From Niabella yanshanensis (lineage in GTDB: Bacteria; Bacteroidota; Bacteroidia; Chitinophagales; Chitinophagaceae), in the NCBI RefSeq assembly GCF_034424215.1, contig NZ_CP139960.1:4340001-4404000 (forward strand): a stretch of 64,000 bases of DNA, in the 5' to 3' direction. Positions 17,567-26,079 of this stretch are shown here, one piece after another. The position numbers were made by a program, and so were the translations under genes. Position 1 is the first letter of the stretch. Every line of letters starts with the position of its first letter. The notes beneath the pieces are model-generated. The model did no database searches. It was not told the origin of the DNA and saw only the letters and a list, made by a program, of their open reading frames with translations.

Positions 17567-18021
17567 AGTTCCTTATAAAAGTTTTACAAAAAATTTTGGT
17601 CCGCCCGGATGAACTTTTCACCAGAACCTGTTCTGGTTAGGTCCGCGTTCGGACGGGCTTTTCAATATGGGGAAGGCAATCGAGAGCCGTGTAAATTAAT
17701 TAAAAAAGTTGATAATTTGACAAAGCGACTGCTGAGGCCATGTAAAATTATTGTTTGTTTAAAAAATAAAATAAAGTATTAGATATTTTCTAATGAATAG
17801 CCCAATTGTTAGTGGCTGTCTATTGGTCGGATAGTTTAATGGAGGCACGGTTTTCTAACCGCAAATTAATAATAAATGGTAGTACTGACAATTATTATTT
17901 TAACAAGGTGCAGGTGCTTTATTAAGCAGTTTTTTATGAGTATTTTATGTATTGCCTCATATTTTAATTTTTCTGCGAAAGGCATGGTTAAAAGCAAAAA
18001 CGGCGTTTGAAAAAGAGATTT
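17567..18021. other. Long intergenic region upstream of gltB
   Basis: No credible gene is present in these 455 bases. The part next to gltB holds the GC-rich structured leader described separately. The rest is AT-rich and contains no clean TAnnTTTG element on the minus strand; the nearest is TCGCTTTG, one base off. A small CGGTT-TTCT-AACCG hairpin occurs near 17849-17862. The distal part also receives the 3' end of the FGE-like gene without an obvious terminator. Confidence 0.6.
17598..17658 (-). promoter_or_regulatory. Candidate structured leader RNA of gltB
   Basis: Nested inverted repeats lie 31-92 bases before the gltB start. The outer arms are GCCCGGATGAAC (17603-17614) and GTTCGGACGGGC (17647-17658), pairing at 9-10 of 12 positions. 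Inside is a perfect hairpin, CCAGAAC-CT-GTTCTGG (17621-17636). The right arm can instead form a local hairpin GTCCG-CGTT-CGGAC (17641-17654), which excludes the long stem. GGTCCGC occurs twice (17598 and 17640). Two exclusive folds in a leader are suggestive of regulation. I recognise no known riboswitch class here. The inner palindrome could instead be a protein-binding site on DNA. Confidence 0.45.
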
Positions 18022-18858
18022 TCAGCGTATACTTTTTACCACCCTGAAACCCTGGTTACTGAAGGATGCATGTGGATTTACAGAACCGATATCTTTGGTA
18101 TTGAAAAAGCTGCAGGCGTTGGCGCTGCACCACCAGGAGCCGCCGCGGGCATGGGCTACTTTTCTACCATTGTCGCGTGGCAGGGAGCCCGAGCAAAATT
18201 CAAACACATTGCCCAGCACATCATAAAGCCCCAGCGGGTTGGGTTTGAAGCTAGCCACGGGAGCTGTATAAAGAAATCCATCAGTATGATCGGGTTGCAG
18301 GTGATCGTAGCCATGCCAGATATTGGCGTAGCGCCGGATATTGGTTTTGGTTACTTTTCTGAAATATTTGGAAGGAGTGCCGGCTGTTGCCGCAATTTCC
18401 CATTCTTCCAATGTAGGCAGTCTTACACCAGCCCATTTGCAATAGGCCAGGGCGTCGTTAAAGCTAATGCAGGTTACCGGGTGATCCATTTTCTTTTCAA
18501 TACCTCCCCGCATTATTCCATTTGGATAACGCCAATAGGCTGTACTGTCGGTGAGCCACCTGAATTCTTTCAGGCCCGGCTCAAAAACGAGTGCATTTTT
18601 ATACCGCTCTGCTTCAGTGATGTAACCGGTGGCCTGTACGAATTTTTCAAATGCACTGTTGGTTAGCTCATGGGCCGCTATATAAAAAGAGTTGATACTT
18701 ATTTTCCTTAACGGATTTTGCGTGTGATTTTTTTGACCTACCTGGTAAGTGCCACCGGGTACGCAAACGAACAGGCTATCCTGGCTGAATAGCGTTGGCG
18801 AATAACTGATTGAGTTTATCAGCGTTAATAGAATATACCGTTTAATTGGTTGGAGCAT
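18022..18858 (-). CDS. Exported formylglycine-generating-enzyme-like (SUMF1/FGE) protein
   Basis: A 278-residue FGE-sulfatase-fold protein with an N-terminal signal sequence. The fold is recognisable from 'VPGGTYQVG', 'FYIAAHELTNSAFEKFV', 'HPVTCISFNDALAYCKWAG', 'RLPTLEEWEIAA', 'PNPLGLYDVLGNVFEFC', 'ARGGSW' and 'SNQGFRVVKS'. It keeps a C-x4-C pair (Cys244 and Cys249 in 'WCSANAC'), at the place where aerobic FGE has its copper-binding catalytic cysteines. Many SUMF1-like relatives lack this pair. FGE oxidises a cysteine in sulfatases to formylglycine; no sulfatase is in this window, so the target is unknown. The gene overlaps the upstream exported-protein gene by 17 bases, so the two are translationally coupled. 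Confidence 0.87.
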   Translation of the reverse strand: MLQPIKRYILLTLINSISYSPTLFSQDSLFVCVPGGTYQVGQKNHTQNPLRKISINSFYIAAHELTNSAFEKFVQATGYITEAERYKNALVFEPGLKEFRWLTDSTAYWRYPNGIMRGGIEKKMDHPVTCISFNDALAYCKWAGVRLPTLEEWEIAATAGTPSKYFRKVTKTNIRRYANIWHGYDHLQPDHTDGFLYTAPVASFKPNPLGLYDVLGNVFEFCSGSLPRDNGRKVAHARGGSWWCSANACSFFNTKDIGSVNPHASFSNQGFRVVKSIR

Positions 18859-19579
18859 CCGGCTTCTTTGAATGGAAGTAGGCCTGCGCCCGCTGTAGGG
18901 TCAACGCTTCGTTCGCCTTATTAAACGTCATGGATGATTCATAGTTATCTGCTACCCCATATAAATTTTTGTAGGATTGTGATTTAACGAAATCAGCATA
19001 GTTGCCTTTTTTCATCAACAACATCAGTGTCGTTAAAACGTCTTTGTCCTTTTTATTTTTTTTGTAATAGGAGATCAGGAAAGGGATCATTTCCCAGGCG
19101 TTGATCTCTACAAGCGCGTCTTTGTAATTCACACCCATTCGTTTACTTCGGGTAACAGATTCTTTGATGATAGCCATGACCGAGTCCCGGTTTTTTTCAA
19201 GGAATTCCAGTTGCCGGTTGCTCCAGGTTTCCTCATTCATCCAGGATATCAGGTAGCCGAATATTTTTTGATCTTCCTTAGCCTGGGGAACAAAGATGGC
19301 GCAGTTTTGAGCGTACATTTCGGGATGTATCATCGCGTAGGTAAACTTCTCCCGGAGAGACAGTGCATCGTAGTCTTTTGTGGAGAGCGGGCTGATGCCC
19401 ATATCAGAATTATCCTCGTCTGATTGAGGTTTGATTTTGCTGATCAGCGCTTTTATTTTTGGAAGACCATAGGGGGGTACTGATGGCTGGGCACGGAACT
19501 CCCGATAGGCGTCCATCTGCGAATAGGCGGGTGTATTAACAGCCAGAAAAGCAATTGTCAATAACAAAATATATCTCAT
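18842..19579 (-). CDS. Exported protein of unknown function
   Basis: I do not recognise this 245-residue protein. A signal peptide (MRYILLLTIAFLAVNTPAYSQ) precedes a mostly helical, charged chain with no Cys pair, no lipobox and no obvious catalytic motif. Segments such as 'LSLREKFTYAMIHPEMYAQN' and 'LLMKKGNYADFVKSQSYKNL' suggest an alpha-solenoid-like or helical-bundle protein. It starts 10 bases after the ilvA stop and overlaps the FGE-like gene by 17 bases. The tight spacing suggests it acts with the FGE-like protein in the envelope, possibly as a partner or substrate carrier; that is inference from layout only. Confidence 0.75.
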   Translation of the reverse strand: MRYILLLTIAFLAVNTPAYSQMDAYREFRAQPSVPPYGLPKIKALISKIKPQSDEDNSDMGISPLSTKDYDALSLREKFTYAMIHPEMYAQNCAIFVPQAKEDQKIFGYLISWMNEETWSNRQLEFLEKNRDSVMAIIKESVTRSKRMGVNYKDALVEINAWEMIPFLISYYKKNKKDKDVLTTLMLLMKKGNYADFVKSQSYKNLYGVADNYESSMTFNKANEALTLQRAQAYFHSKKPDAPTN

Positions 19580-19589
19580 AATATCTTAT

Positions 19590-20843
19590 TTAAACCAGGT
19601 AAGCAAATAGCGCGTTGTCCTTATTCAGCTCTTTATACTGAACATTATACTGGTTCATTCTTTCCATCAGGCTATAGTAATCAATTTTTGCTTTTAGCTC
19701 AATACCTACCAATGCAGGCCCGCTTTCCTTATTGGTTTTTTGCATGTATTCGAAGCGGGTGATATCGTCATCAGGCCCCAATACATTGCTTACAAAATTC
19801 TTTAATGCGCCTGGGCGTTGCGCAAAATCGATCAGGAAATAATGTTTTAGTCCTTCATACTGAAGGCTGCGTTCTTTGATCTCCTGCATGCGGTCGATAT
19901 CATTATTGCTTCCACTGACAATGCAAACTACATTTTTGCCTTTAATGCTATCTTTCATCAGGCCAAGCGCAGCAATGGATAAAGCTCCTGCAGGTTCTAC
20001 GACGATTGCGTCTTTATTGTACAGCTCCAGTATGGTGGTGCATATTTTTCCTTCCGGTACCAGAACAACTTTATCCAATACTTCTTTACACATGCTAAAA
20101 GTCAGGTCGCCTACTTTTTTAACGGCAGCGCCGTCCACGAACCTGTCGATACTGCCAAGTTCTACCGGATGCCCCGCACTTAGCGCTTCCGTCATGGAAG
20201 GCGCTCCCTCCGGTTCGGTGCCTATTATTTGCGTTGAAGGGCTGGCCAGCCGTACGAAGTTTCCAACACCCGCGCATAAACCGCCTCCGCCAATGGGGAG
20301 TATTACATAATCGATATGATCTAATTGTTCGCTGATCTCCAGTGCTACCGTAGCCTGTCCTTCGATTACTTTCATATCATCAAACGGGTGAACGAAGGTC
20401 ATGTTGTTTTGTGCGGTAAATCTCTTGGCAGCATTAGCGCAATCGTCATAGGTGTCGCCGGTTAAAATAACTTCGATATTGGTTTCGCCAAACATTTTTG
20501 TTTGGGTTATTTTTTGTTTGGGTGTAATGGAAGGCATAAAAATAGTGCCTTTAATATTCAATGCTTTGCAGCTGTAGGCAAAACCCTGTGCATGGTTGCC
20601 CGCACTGGCGCATACAACGCCTCCTTCCAGTTCTTCCGGGGAGAGGCTCCTCATCATGTTATAAGCACCCCGTAATTTATAAGAGCGTACTACCTGGAGG
20701 TCCTCCCTTTTTAAATAGATATTCGCTCCAAACTGTTTGCTTAATGTTGCGTTTAACTGCAAAGGGGTTTTCGATACCACTTGCTTTAACCTGCTTGCAG
20801 CTTCCTGCACTGATTCAACGGATAGGGTACTATGAAATGACAT
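19590..20843 (-). CDS. ilvA: Threonine ammonia-lyase (biosynthetic)
   Basis: Deaminates threonine to 2-oxobutanoate, the first step toward isoleucine. The 417-residue protein has the fold-type II PLP domain with the Schiff-base lysine in 'VVRSYKLRGAYN' (Lys56), the Asn/Gly-rich 'CASAGNHAQGFAYSC', a phosphate-binding 'PIGGGGLCAGVG' and 'CIVSGSNND'. A single C-terminal ACT-like domain of about 80 residues follows ('YFLIDFAQRPGALKNFV'). The regulatory part is therefore shorter than the double domain of E. coli IlvA and resembles the one-ACT type. The start is the ATG at 20841-20843, after a promoter with both elements. It heads an operon with two exported-protein genes, an unusual partnership; the rest of the pathway lies at 24-33 kb. 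Confidence 0.95.
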   Translation of the reverse strand: MSFHSTLSVESVQEAASRLKQVVSKTPLQLNATLSKQFGANIYLKREDLQVVRSYKLRGAYNMMRSLSPEELEGGVVCASAGNHAQGFAYSCKALNIKGTIFMPSITPKQKITQTKMFGETNIEVILTGDTYDDCANAAKRFTAQNNMTFVHPFDDMKVIEGQATVALEISEQLDHIDYVILPIGGGGLCAGVGNFVRLASPSTQIIGTEPEGAPSMTEALSAGHPVELGSIDRFVDGAAVKKVGDLTFSMCKEVLDKVVLVPEGKICTTILELYNKDAIVVEPAGALSIAALGLMKDSIKGKNVVCIVSGSNNDIDRMQEIKERSLQYEGLKHYFLIDFAQRPGALKNFVSNVLGPDDDITRFEYMQKTNKESGPALVGIELKAKIDYYSLMERMNQYNVQYKELNKDNALFAYLV

Positions 20844-20863
20844 GTTGATTGATTCTGAATCTT

Positions 20864-20897
20864 CAAATTTACAAGGATTTTTCGGGCTATTATCAAC
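20864..20897 (-). promoter_or_regulatory. Promoter of the ilvA operon
   Basis: On the minus strand TTG (20897-20895) is followed after 23 bases by TAAATTTG (20871-20864), matching the Bacteroidota TTTG/TAnnTTTG pattern. Transcription would begin about 14 bases before the ilvA ATG. Confidence 0.5.
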
Positions 20898-20969
20898 AGG
20901 GCGCCGATCTCTTTTTGACGGGAACTATTTCTTTATTAAGTTAGCAAGATCGATATACAACTTTTGTTC

Positions 20970-22118
20970 ATGAGCTTACGCAATAAACACACTGCATCTC
21001 CTGTAAATATATTTACCGTGATGACCAACCTGGCCAGGCAGGAAAATGCCTATAACCTGTCGCAGGGATTACCGGACTACCCGATAGCTTCTGAGTTAAG
21101 TGAGTTATTGCGGGAGGCCGTTACGGAGGGCTTTAATCAATATGCGCCCATGCAGGGACTGGTTCCGTTAAGAGAAAATATATCCTGCACTTTGAATGAC
21201 CGGTATAACACCGGTTTTTGTTCACCGGATACAGTTACCATAACACCCGGCGCTACCTACGGTATTTACACAGCGTTTGCCGCGATTATTGAAAAAGGTG
21301 ATGAAGTTATTTATCTCGAACCAGCTTTTGATTGTTATCTGCCGGCTATTGAGATTAATGGAGGTGTTCCCGTGAGCGTTACCCTTGAAAGTCACAATAA
21401 TTTTGCTATCGACTGGGAAAAGATACAAAATGCGATCAGTGCTAAAACAAAAGCTGTTCTCATTAACACACCGCATAATCCTACGGGTTATGTATGGAGT
21501 CAAAATGACTGGGACCAGCTGGCCGCTATTATAGATGGAAGAGATATTTATGTAGTATCGGATGAAGTGTACGACAGTATTGTGTTTGACGGGCAGCGGC
21601 ATATCCCCGGATTTTTACAGCCTTTATTCAACGACAAGATTATTTCGATCTATTCCTTTGGAAAGGCTTTCCATATCACCGGGTGGAAAGTAGGCTATTG
21701 TGTTGCGTCGAAAGCCATTACAGAGGCGTTCCGCTCTATACATCAGTATCTTACTTTCAGTGTTAATACGCCTGCTCAATATGCGCTGGCGAAATACCTG
21801 GAGCTATATGATGCCGGGGAAGCGGGGCGTACTTTGCAAGTCAAAAGAAATCTTTTAATTGATGGATTAAAACCTTCACCATTAAGACCGCTGGCGACCA
21901 GTGCGGGTACTTATTTTCAGCTATATGACTATTCTGCTATAAGTGATTTAAATGATGTTGAGTTTGCCCAATGGCTGACCACAGAGCATAAAGTAGCGAC
22001 GATACCTTTGAGCGCTTTCTATAAAACGCTGCAGAAAGACCGGATCGTGAGGTTTTGCTTTGCCAAAAAAGATGAGGTGATAGAAACAGCCACGTCCATC
22101 CTGCGGCATATTCGTTAA
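20970..22118 (+). CDS. PLP-dependent methionine/kynurenine-type aminotransferase
   Basis: A class I/II aminotransferase of about 382 residues, fold type I. Visible features are 'ITPGATYGIYTAF', 'EPAFDCYLPAI', the substrate and PLP region 'INTPHNPTGYVW', 'VSDEVYDSIVF' (PLP-pyridine Asp), the Schiff-base lysine in 'SFGKAFHITGWKVGY' and a C-terminal Arg in 'IVRFCFAKK'. The sequence is closest in style to the methionine aminotransferase (YbdL)/kynurenine aminotransferase group, which transaminates Met and aromatic residues; exact specificity is uncertain. The start is the ATG at 20970; a TTG two codons earlier is possible. It is divergent from ilvA. Confidence 0.9.
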   Translation: MSLRNKHTASPVNIFTVMTNLARQENAYNLSQGLPDYPIASELSELLREAVTEGFNQYAPMQGLVPLRENISCTLNDRYNTGFCSPDTVTITPGATYGIYTAFAAIIEKGDEVIYLEPAFDCYLPAIEINGGVPVSVTLESHNNFAIDWEKIQNAISAKTKAVLINTPHNPTGYVWSQNDWDQLAAIIDGRDIYVVSDEVYDSIVFDGQRHIPGFLQPLFNDKIISIYSFGKAFHITGWKVGYCVASKAITEAFRSIHQYLTFSVNTPAQYALAKYLELYDAGEAGRTLQVKRNLLIDGLKPSPLRPLATSAGTYFQLYDYSAISDLNDVEFAQWLTTEHKVATIPLSAFYKTLQKDRIVRFCFAKKDEVIETATSILRHIR

Positions 22119-22190
22119 AGCTCAATGGTTGTAGTATTGATACTTTTCTTTATGAATTAGTATTATATTTAAGCAGCTAATTACTTCAAT

Positions 22191-22517
22191 ATGAGAAATA
22201 CGATGCTAATTTGCCTGCTTTGTATCATCTTAATTTGCTGTTCTAAGAAAGAAGAAATAAACAACGATGACATGCCCCCGGGATATTCCGGCATGGTTAC
22301 AAGTGAAGATCGCTGCTATACAGAAAGAAGAACATAGTCAATTATATGTTGTAAGCGAGTACCGGATCAGCGGAGAACATTTTATAACATTACAAAACCC
22401 GTTAACTCATGCATGCCTTGTGAATTATATGATGTAAAAGGAATACGGTCCAATATTGCGTTGAACGAACAAACAGAAGTGAAACCGGTAAGGGTAATAT
22501 GGCCCGTTACGCCTTAG
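22191..22517 (+). pseudogene. Lipoprotein gene with two single-base frameshifts
   Basis: An ATG at 22191 begins a lipoprotein signal ('LLCIILICC' then SKKEE) that soon terminates. Two further frames continue the same protein: 'IPAWLQVKIAAIQKEEHSQL' then 'YVVSEYRISGEHF', and after that 'YNITKPVNSCMPCELYDVKG', ending in 'WPVTP' and a stop at 22515-22517. Removing one C from the C5 run at 22275-22279 and adding one T to the T4 run at 22380-22383 restores a single frame of about 108 codons. 'PAWLxxKI' after the lipobox is familiar from small Bacteroidota lipoproteins. Both breaks are in homopolymers, so a sequencing error is possible. Function is unknown. Confidence 0.7.
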
Positions 22518-22531
22518 AAAGGAACAGGTTT

Positions 22532-23959
22532 TTAAATTCCGGGAACTTTTTTACCGTTTTTTAAAACCAGTTTATGAGTAATTGATGAGGGTAGTTGTGT
22601 TTCAAAATGACCTACATAAATAATAGTTACACCATTTTTACTGATCTCATCTACCAGTTTATTAAAGTACTGTGTTTGTTGTTGATCCAGGCCCTGGCAG
22701 GGTTCATCCAAGACCAATAGTTGCGGATTTTTGATAATGGTGCGGCCCAGTAATGCCAGTCTTTGTTTGCCCAATGGCTGGGTACTTAATAGTTCGTTTT
22801 TAACATCCTGCAGATCCAGGAACTGAAGTAGCTCCTCTAACTGTTGCTTTTGGGTATAGCGCAGTTGCCTGTACAAACCATTACTGTCAAAGAAACCGGA
22901 GGCTAAACTTTGCAGGACAGTAGCATTGGCATCAAAATACCAGTGCATTTCGGGAGATATCATCCCGATCCGTCTTTTGATATCCCATATGCTTTCACCG
23001 CCACCACGTTGCACACCAAAGAGTTTAATATCGTTAGCATAGGCCTGTGGATGGTCTCCTGTAATTAAACTGAGGAGTGTAGATTTACCGGAACCATTGT
23101 GGCCTTGCAATAACCAGCGTTCACCGGCATTCACCTCCCAGTCAACACCAGATAATACTTCTTTCTGATCGTACCTCACACGGATGTTTTTCATAGAAAT
23201 AATGTTGTGCGAAGTATATTGAGGACGCTGCAGCAGAAAGGAAGGGAGGGGCTTCAGCTCCTTTTCATGTAAATTCAGTGGCGTATTGCTATTTATAAGT
23301 GTTCCATCCTTCATAAAGATGGCGCGGTTAATGCTATCAGGCAGTTCTGTATCATTGCTGATAAGGGTTAATGTACCTCCTTTTTCAACATAATTATTGA
23401 GTACCTGGTTAAGGTGCGCACGCGCTTTAACATCAAGCCCGGTATAGGGCTGATCGATGATTAATAGCTGCGGACTTAGCCATAAGGCTTTGATCAATTG
23501 CAATTTTTTATGCTCGCCGCTGGAGATTTCAAAGAGCTGTTCGTCCAGCACTTTTGCGTAACTAAACGTAGTGATCAGTTCGTTTAATGCAGCAATATCT
23601 AATGAGTGTTCCTTTCCATATAATTCCAGCTCACGGGCAATAGTAACCGTATCTCTTTTCTGCTGGTGATTGTAGCGTTGCTGGTAATAAAAGTTTCTGT
23701 CGCCTTCAAGATTTGTAAACCGGTACCAGCTTTCCACGAAATGCACGGCGGGTTTGAGCGCTGAGGCCGGTGAGAGGTGAATGTTTAGTTCTCCTGTATA
23801 TTTTACCAGCCCTGCAATGACCTTCCCCAGCGTGGTTTTGCCGCTTCCGCTTTCACCTCTAATTACATAATTTTCCCCGGGTTGTATGGAAAGGGAAATA
23901 TTGTGTAAGACGTTTTTTGCCTCGTACCGGGCGGAAAGGTTTTTTATATCTACAATCAT
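22532..23959 (-). CDS. Tandem ABC ATPase of the ModF/PhrA type
   Basis: 475 residues with two ABC nucleotide-binding domains and no membrane segment. Domain 1 has Walker A 'GESGSGKTT', signature 'ISSGEHKKLQL' and Walker B 'LLIIDQPYTGLD', where the usual catalytic Glu after the Asp is Gln. Domain 2 has Walker A 'GHNGSGKST', a non-standard signature 'PLGKQRLAL', and Walker B 'LLVLDEPCQGLD' with the Glu kept. The arrangement and 'RRIGMISPEMHWYF' match ModF (photorepair protein PhrA), a soluble ABC protein of unclear role. Only one catalytic site appears complete. It stands alone between a broken lipoprotein gene and the ilvC terminator. Confidence 0.87.
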   Translation of the reverse strand: MIVDIKNLSARYEAKNVLHNISLSIQPGENYVIRGESGSGKTTLGKVIAGLVKYTGELNIHLSPASALKPAVHFVESWYRFTNLEGDRNFYYQQRYNHQQKRDTVTIARELELYGKEHSLDIAALNELITTFSYAKVLDEQLFEISSGEHKKLQLIKALWLSPQLLIIDQPYTGLDVKARAHLNQVLNNYVEKGGTLTLISNDTELPDSINRAIFMKDGTLINSNTPLNLHEKELKPLPSFLLQRPQYTSHNIISMKNIRVRYDQKEVLSGVDWEVNAGERWLLQGHNGSGKSTLLSLITGDHPQAYANDIKLFGVQRGGGESIWDIKRRIGMISPEMHWYFDANATVLQSLASGFFDSNGLYRQLRYTQKQQLEELLQFLDLQDVKNELLSTQPLGKQRLALLGRTIIKNPQLLVLDEPCQGLDQQQTQYFNKLVDEISKNGVTIIYVGHFETQLPSSITHKLVLKNGKKVPGI

Positions 23960-23984
23960 ACAGTTAAGAATAAAATGATCTGAT

Positions 23985-24020
23985 CAAAAAAGACCCGACA
24001 GGTGTAAGCCTGTCAGGTCT
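23985..24020 (-). terminator. Terminator of the branched-chain amino-acid operon
   Basis: AGACCCGACAGG / CCTGTCAGGTCT (one mismatch) with a TGTAAG loop is followed by TTTTTT on the minus strand. It lies about 40 bases after the ilvC stop. Confidence 0.88.
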
Positions 24021-24060
24021 GCATAAGGTTAAAATGATATTTACTAGTTCAATAACAGGA

Positions 24061-25542
24061 TTAAGCGGTTTTAATGGCTTTCATCGCCGTCATTGCTTTA
24101 CGCAATACAGTACCTACTTGTTCTACTTCGTGAGAACGGATGGCTTCGTTTATTTCAACCAGCTCATGGTTATCAACAGATCCGTCTTTGCCTTCGTTGA
24201 AATTTTTACCTACCAAATCGGTATCTACTGTTTTCATGAAATCGGCCAGTAATGGCTTACAAGCCTGATCGAATAAATAACAACCGTACTCTGCAGTGTC
24301 AGAAATGACGCGGTTCATTTCAAACAGTTTTTTACGTGCGATGGTATTGGCGATCAAAGGCGTTTCATGCAATGATTCGTAGTAAGCAGATTCCGGCTTA
24401 ATGCCCGCTTCAACCATTGTTTCAAAAGCTAATTCTACACCGGCTTTGATAAAAGCAACCATCAGTGTGTAGTTGTCGAAATATTCCTGTTCGCTGATTT
24501 TTATATCACCGGCAGGCGTTTTTTCAAAGGCAGTTTCGCCAGTTTCTGCTCTCCATTTCAACAGGTTGGCATCGCCATTGGCCCAGTCTTCCATCATAAC
24601 ACGGCTAAACTCGCCGCTCATAATATCGTCCTGGTGCTTTTGGAATAAAGGACGCATGATGGTTTTTAATTCTTCCGCAACTTTGAATGCCTTAATTTTA
24701 GCAGGATTGCTTAAACGGTCCATCATACCTGTAACACCGCCATGCTTTAAAGCTTCAGTAGTAACTTCTACACCATATTGAACCAGTTTGGAAGCATAAC
24801 CAGGGTCGATTCCTTTCTCCACCATTTTGTCGAAAGAAAGGATAGAGCCGGTTTGCAGTAAACCACAAAGAATGGTTTGCTCGCCCATTAAGTCTGATTT
24901 TACTTCAGCAACAAAAGAGGATCTTAAAACGCCTGCACGATGTCCGCCTGTACCTACGCAATAAGCTTTTGCCCAATCCAAACCTTTTCCTTCCGGGTCG
25001 TTCTCTGGGTGTACTGCTATCAGGGTAGGAACACCGAAGCCACGCAGGTATTCTGCTCTTACTTCGCTACCCGGACTTTTAGGAGCCACCATGATAACGG
25101 TTAAGTCTTTACGGATCTGCATGCCTTCTTCAACAATATTGAAACCATGCGAGTATGATAAAGTAGCGCCTTGTTTCATCAGCGGCATTACTGCGTTAAT
25201 AACGCTTGTGTGTTGCTTATCGGGAGTTAAGTTTATTACCAGGTCAGCAGTTGGAATTAATTCTTCGTAAGTACCTACTTTGAAGTTATTGTCGGTCGCA
25301 TTTTTCCAGCTGGCTCTTTTTTCTTCGATTGCTTCTTTACGTAACGCGTAGGAAACATCCAAACCGCTATCTCTCAGGTTTAATCCCTGGTTGAGGCCTT
25401 GAGCACCACAACCCACAATTACCACTTTTTTACCTTTCAATGCATCAACGCCGTCTAAAAATTCGTCGTTGCTCATAAATTCGCAAACACCCAGTTGGTT
25501 TAGTTGCTCTCTGAGAGGTAGTGTGTTAAAGTAATTTGCCAT
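24061..25542 (-). CDS. ilvC: Ketol-acid reductoisomerase, class II
   Basis: Converts 2-acetolactate or 2-aceto-2-hydroxybutanoate to the dihydroxy acid with NADPH and Mg2+. The 493-residue length, with two KARI-C knotted domains, is the long class II form, as in E. coli. The N-terminal Rossmann domain carries '[21 protein letters not shown]', with Arg and Lys in 'SYALRKEAI' as NADPH-phosphate ligands. '[10 protein letters not shown]', '[11 protein letters not shown]' and '[15 protein letters not shown]' give the metal-binding Asp and Glu. The start is the ATG at 25540-25542. It is the last gene of the operon, 51 bases after a DinB-family gene. Confidence 0.97.
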   Translation of the reverse strand: MANYFNTLPLREQLNQLGVCEFMSNDEFLDGVDALKGKKVVIVGCGAQGLNQGLNLRDSGLDVSYALRKEAIEEKRASWKNATDNNFKVGTYEELIPTADLVINLTPDKQHTSVINAVMPLMKQGATLSYSHGFNIVEEGMQIRKDLTVIMVAPKSPGSEVRAEYLRGFGVPTLIAVHPENDPEGKGLDWAKAYCVGTGGHRAGVLRSSFVAEVKSDLMGEQTILCGLLQTGSILSFDKMVEKGIDPGYASKLVQYGVEVTTEALKHGGVTGMMDRLSNPAKIKAFKVAEELKTIMRPLFQKHQDDIMSGEFSRVMMEDWANGDANLLKWRAETGETAFEKTPAGDIKISEQEYFDNYTLMVAFIKAGVELAFETMVEAGIKPESAYYESLHETPLIANTIARKKLFEMNRVISDTAEYGCYLFDQACKPLLADFMKTVDTDLVGKNFNEGKDGSVDNHELVEINEAIRSHEVEQVGTVLRKAMTAMKAIKTA

Positions 25543-25593
25543 TGTTTATTGTTGTTTTTGTTTTTTACTTTTTAGTAAGATTTATTATCTGTT

Positions 25594-26070
25594 TTAAACG
25601 ATCCTGCTTAAAGACTTGGCAATACCATAGTGCAGGCTGTCGTGCATTGCAATAGTAGCAATAATCTCATCAATATCCGTCATGGGGATACCGTATGTGG
25701 CCGTTGTGTAGGGGGTAATAGTTGCATTGCTAAATTCATTGCCGGTCAGGCTTTCCTTGATCATACTGATTGCAGTTACGGCATAATCTTTCAAAGCCCG
25801 CAATTCTTCTGCATCAATGTCTGTTTCGGGCCTGGTTCCTTTTCCATATTCTTTAAAATAGGGGATTTCGATGGCTGGTTTCACTCCCGATGCTTTAAAA
25901 GCCAATGCCAATGCCGATACGGAGATATGGCCAAAGTTCCAGGCGATGTTATTGTTAAACCCCGGGGGTATTTTGTTGAGCTGCTCAATTGTTAATCCTT
26001 CTGTAAGCTCAATAAAGCCCTTTCTGGCTGCCTCTATACAATGAATAATATATTTCTGTGTTTTTGTCAT
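25594..26070 (-). CDS. DinB-family protein (first in the ilv operon)
   Basis: 158 residues with the DinB/YfiT four-helix fold. The family binds a divalent metal through three His residues: candidates here are His in 'WNFGHISV' (about 48) and 'HDSLHYGIA' near the C-terminus (two His). Relatives include thiol-S-transferases using bacillithiol or mycothiol and several stress proteins, but many have no known substrate. It starts 9 bases after ilvN and precedes ilvC by 51 bases, so it is co-transcribed with branched-chain synthesis. Its role there is unknown. It is only distantly similar to the second DinB-type protein at 29157-29651. Confidence 0.85.
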   Translation of the reverse strand: MTKTQKYIIHCIEAARKGFIELTEGLTIEQLNKIPPGFNNNIAWNFGHISVSALALAFKASGVKPAIEIPYFKEYGKGTRPETDIDAEELRALKDYAVTAISMIKESLTGNEFSNATITPYTTATYGIPMTDIDEIIATIAMHDSLHYGIAKSLSRIV

Positions 26071-26079
26071 TGCCTTTTA

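Noticed and set aside
17831-17872. tRNA-like stretch: TAGTTTAATGG followed by a CGGTT-TTCT-AACCG hairpin
   Set aside because: The D-loop-like word and anticodon-like arm are present, but there is no T-arm (no GTTCGA-type sequence) and no pairing acceptor ends, so it is not a tRNA gene.
18007-18666. 219-codon open frame on the plus strand
   Set aside because: It lies entirely antisense to the FGE-like gene and its product has no recognisable domain; the minus-strand gene has clear family motifs.
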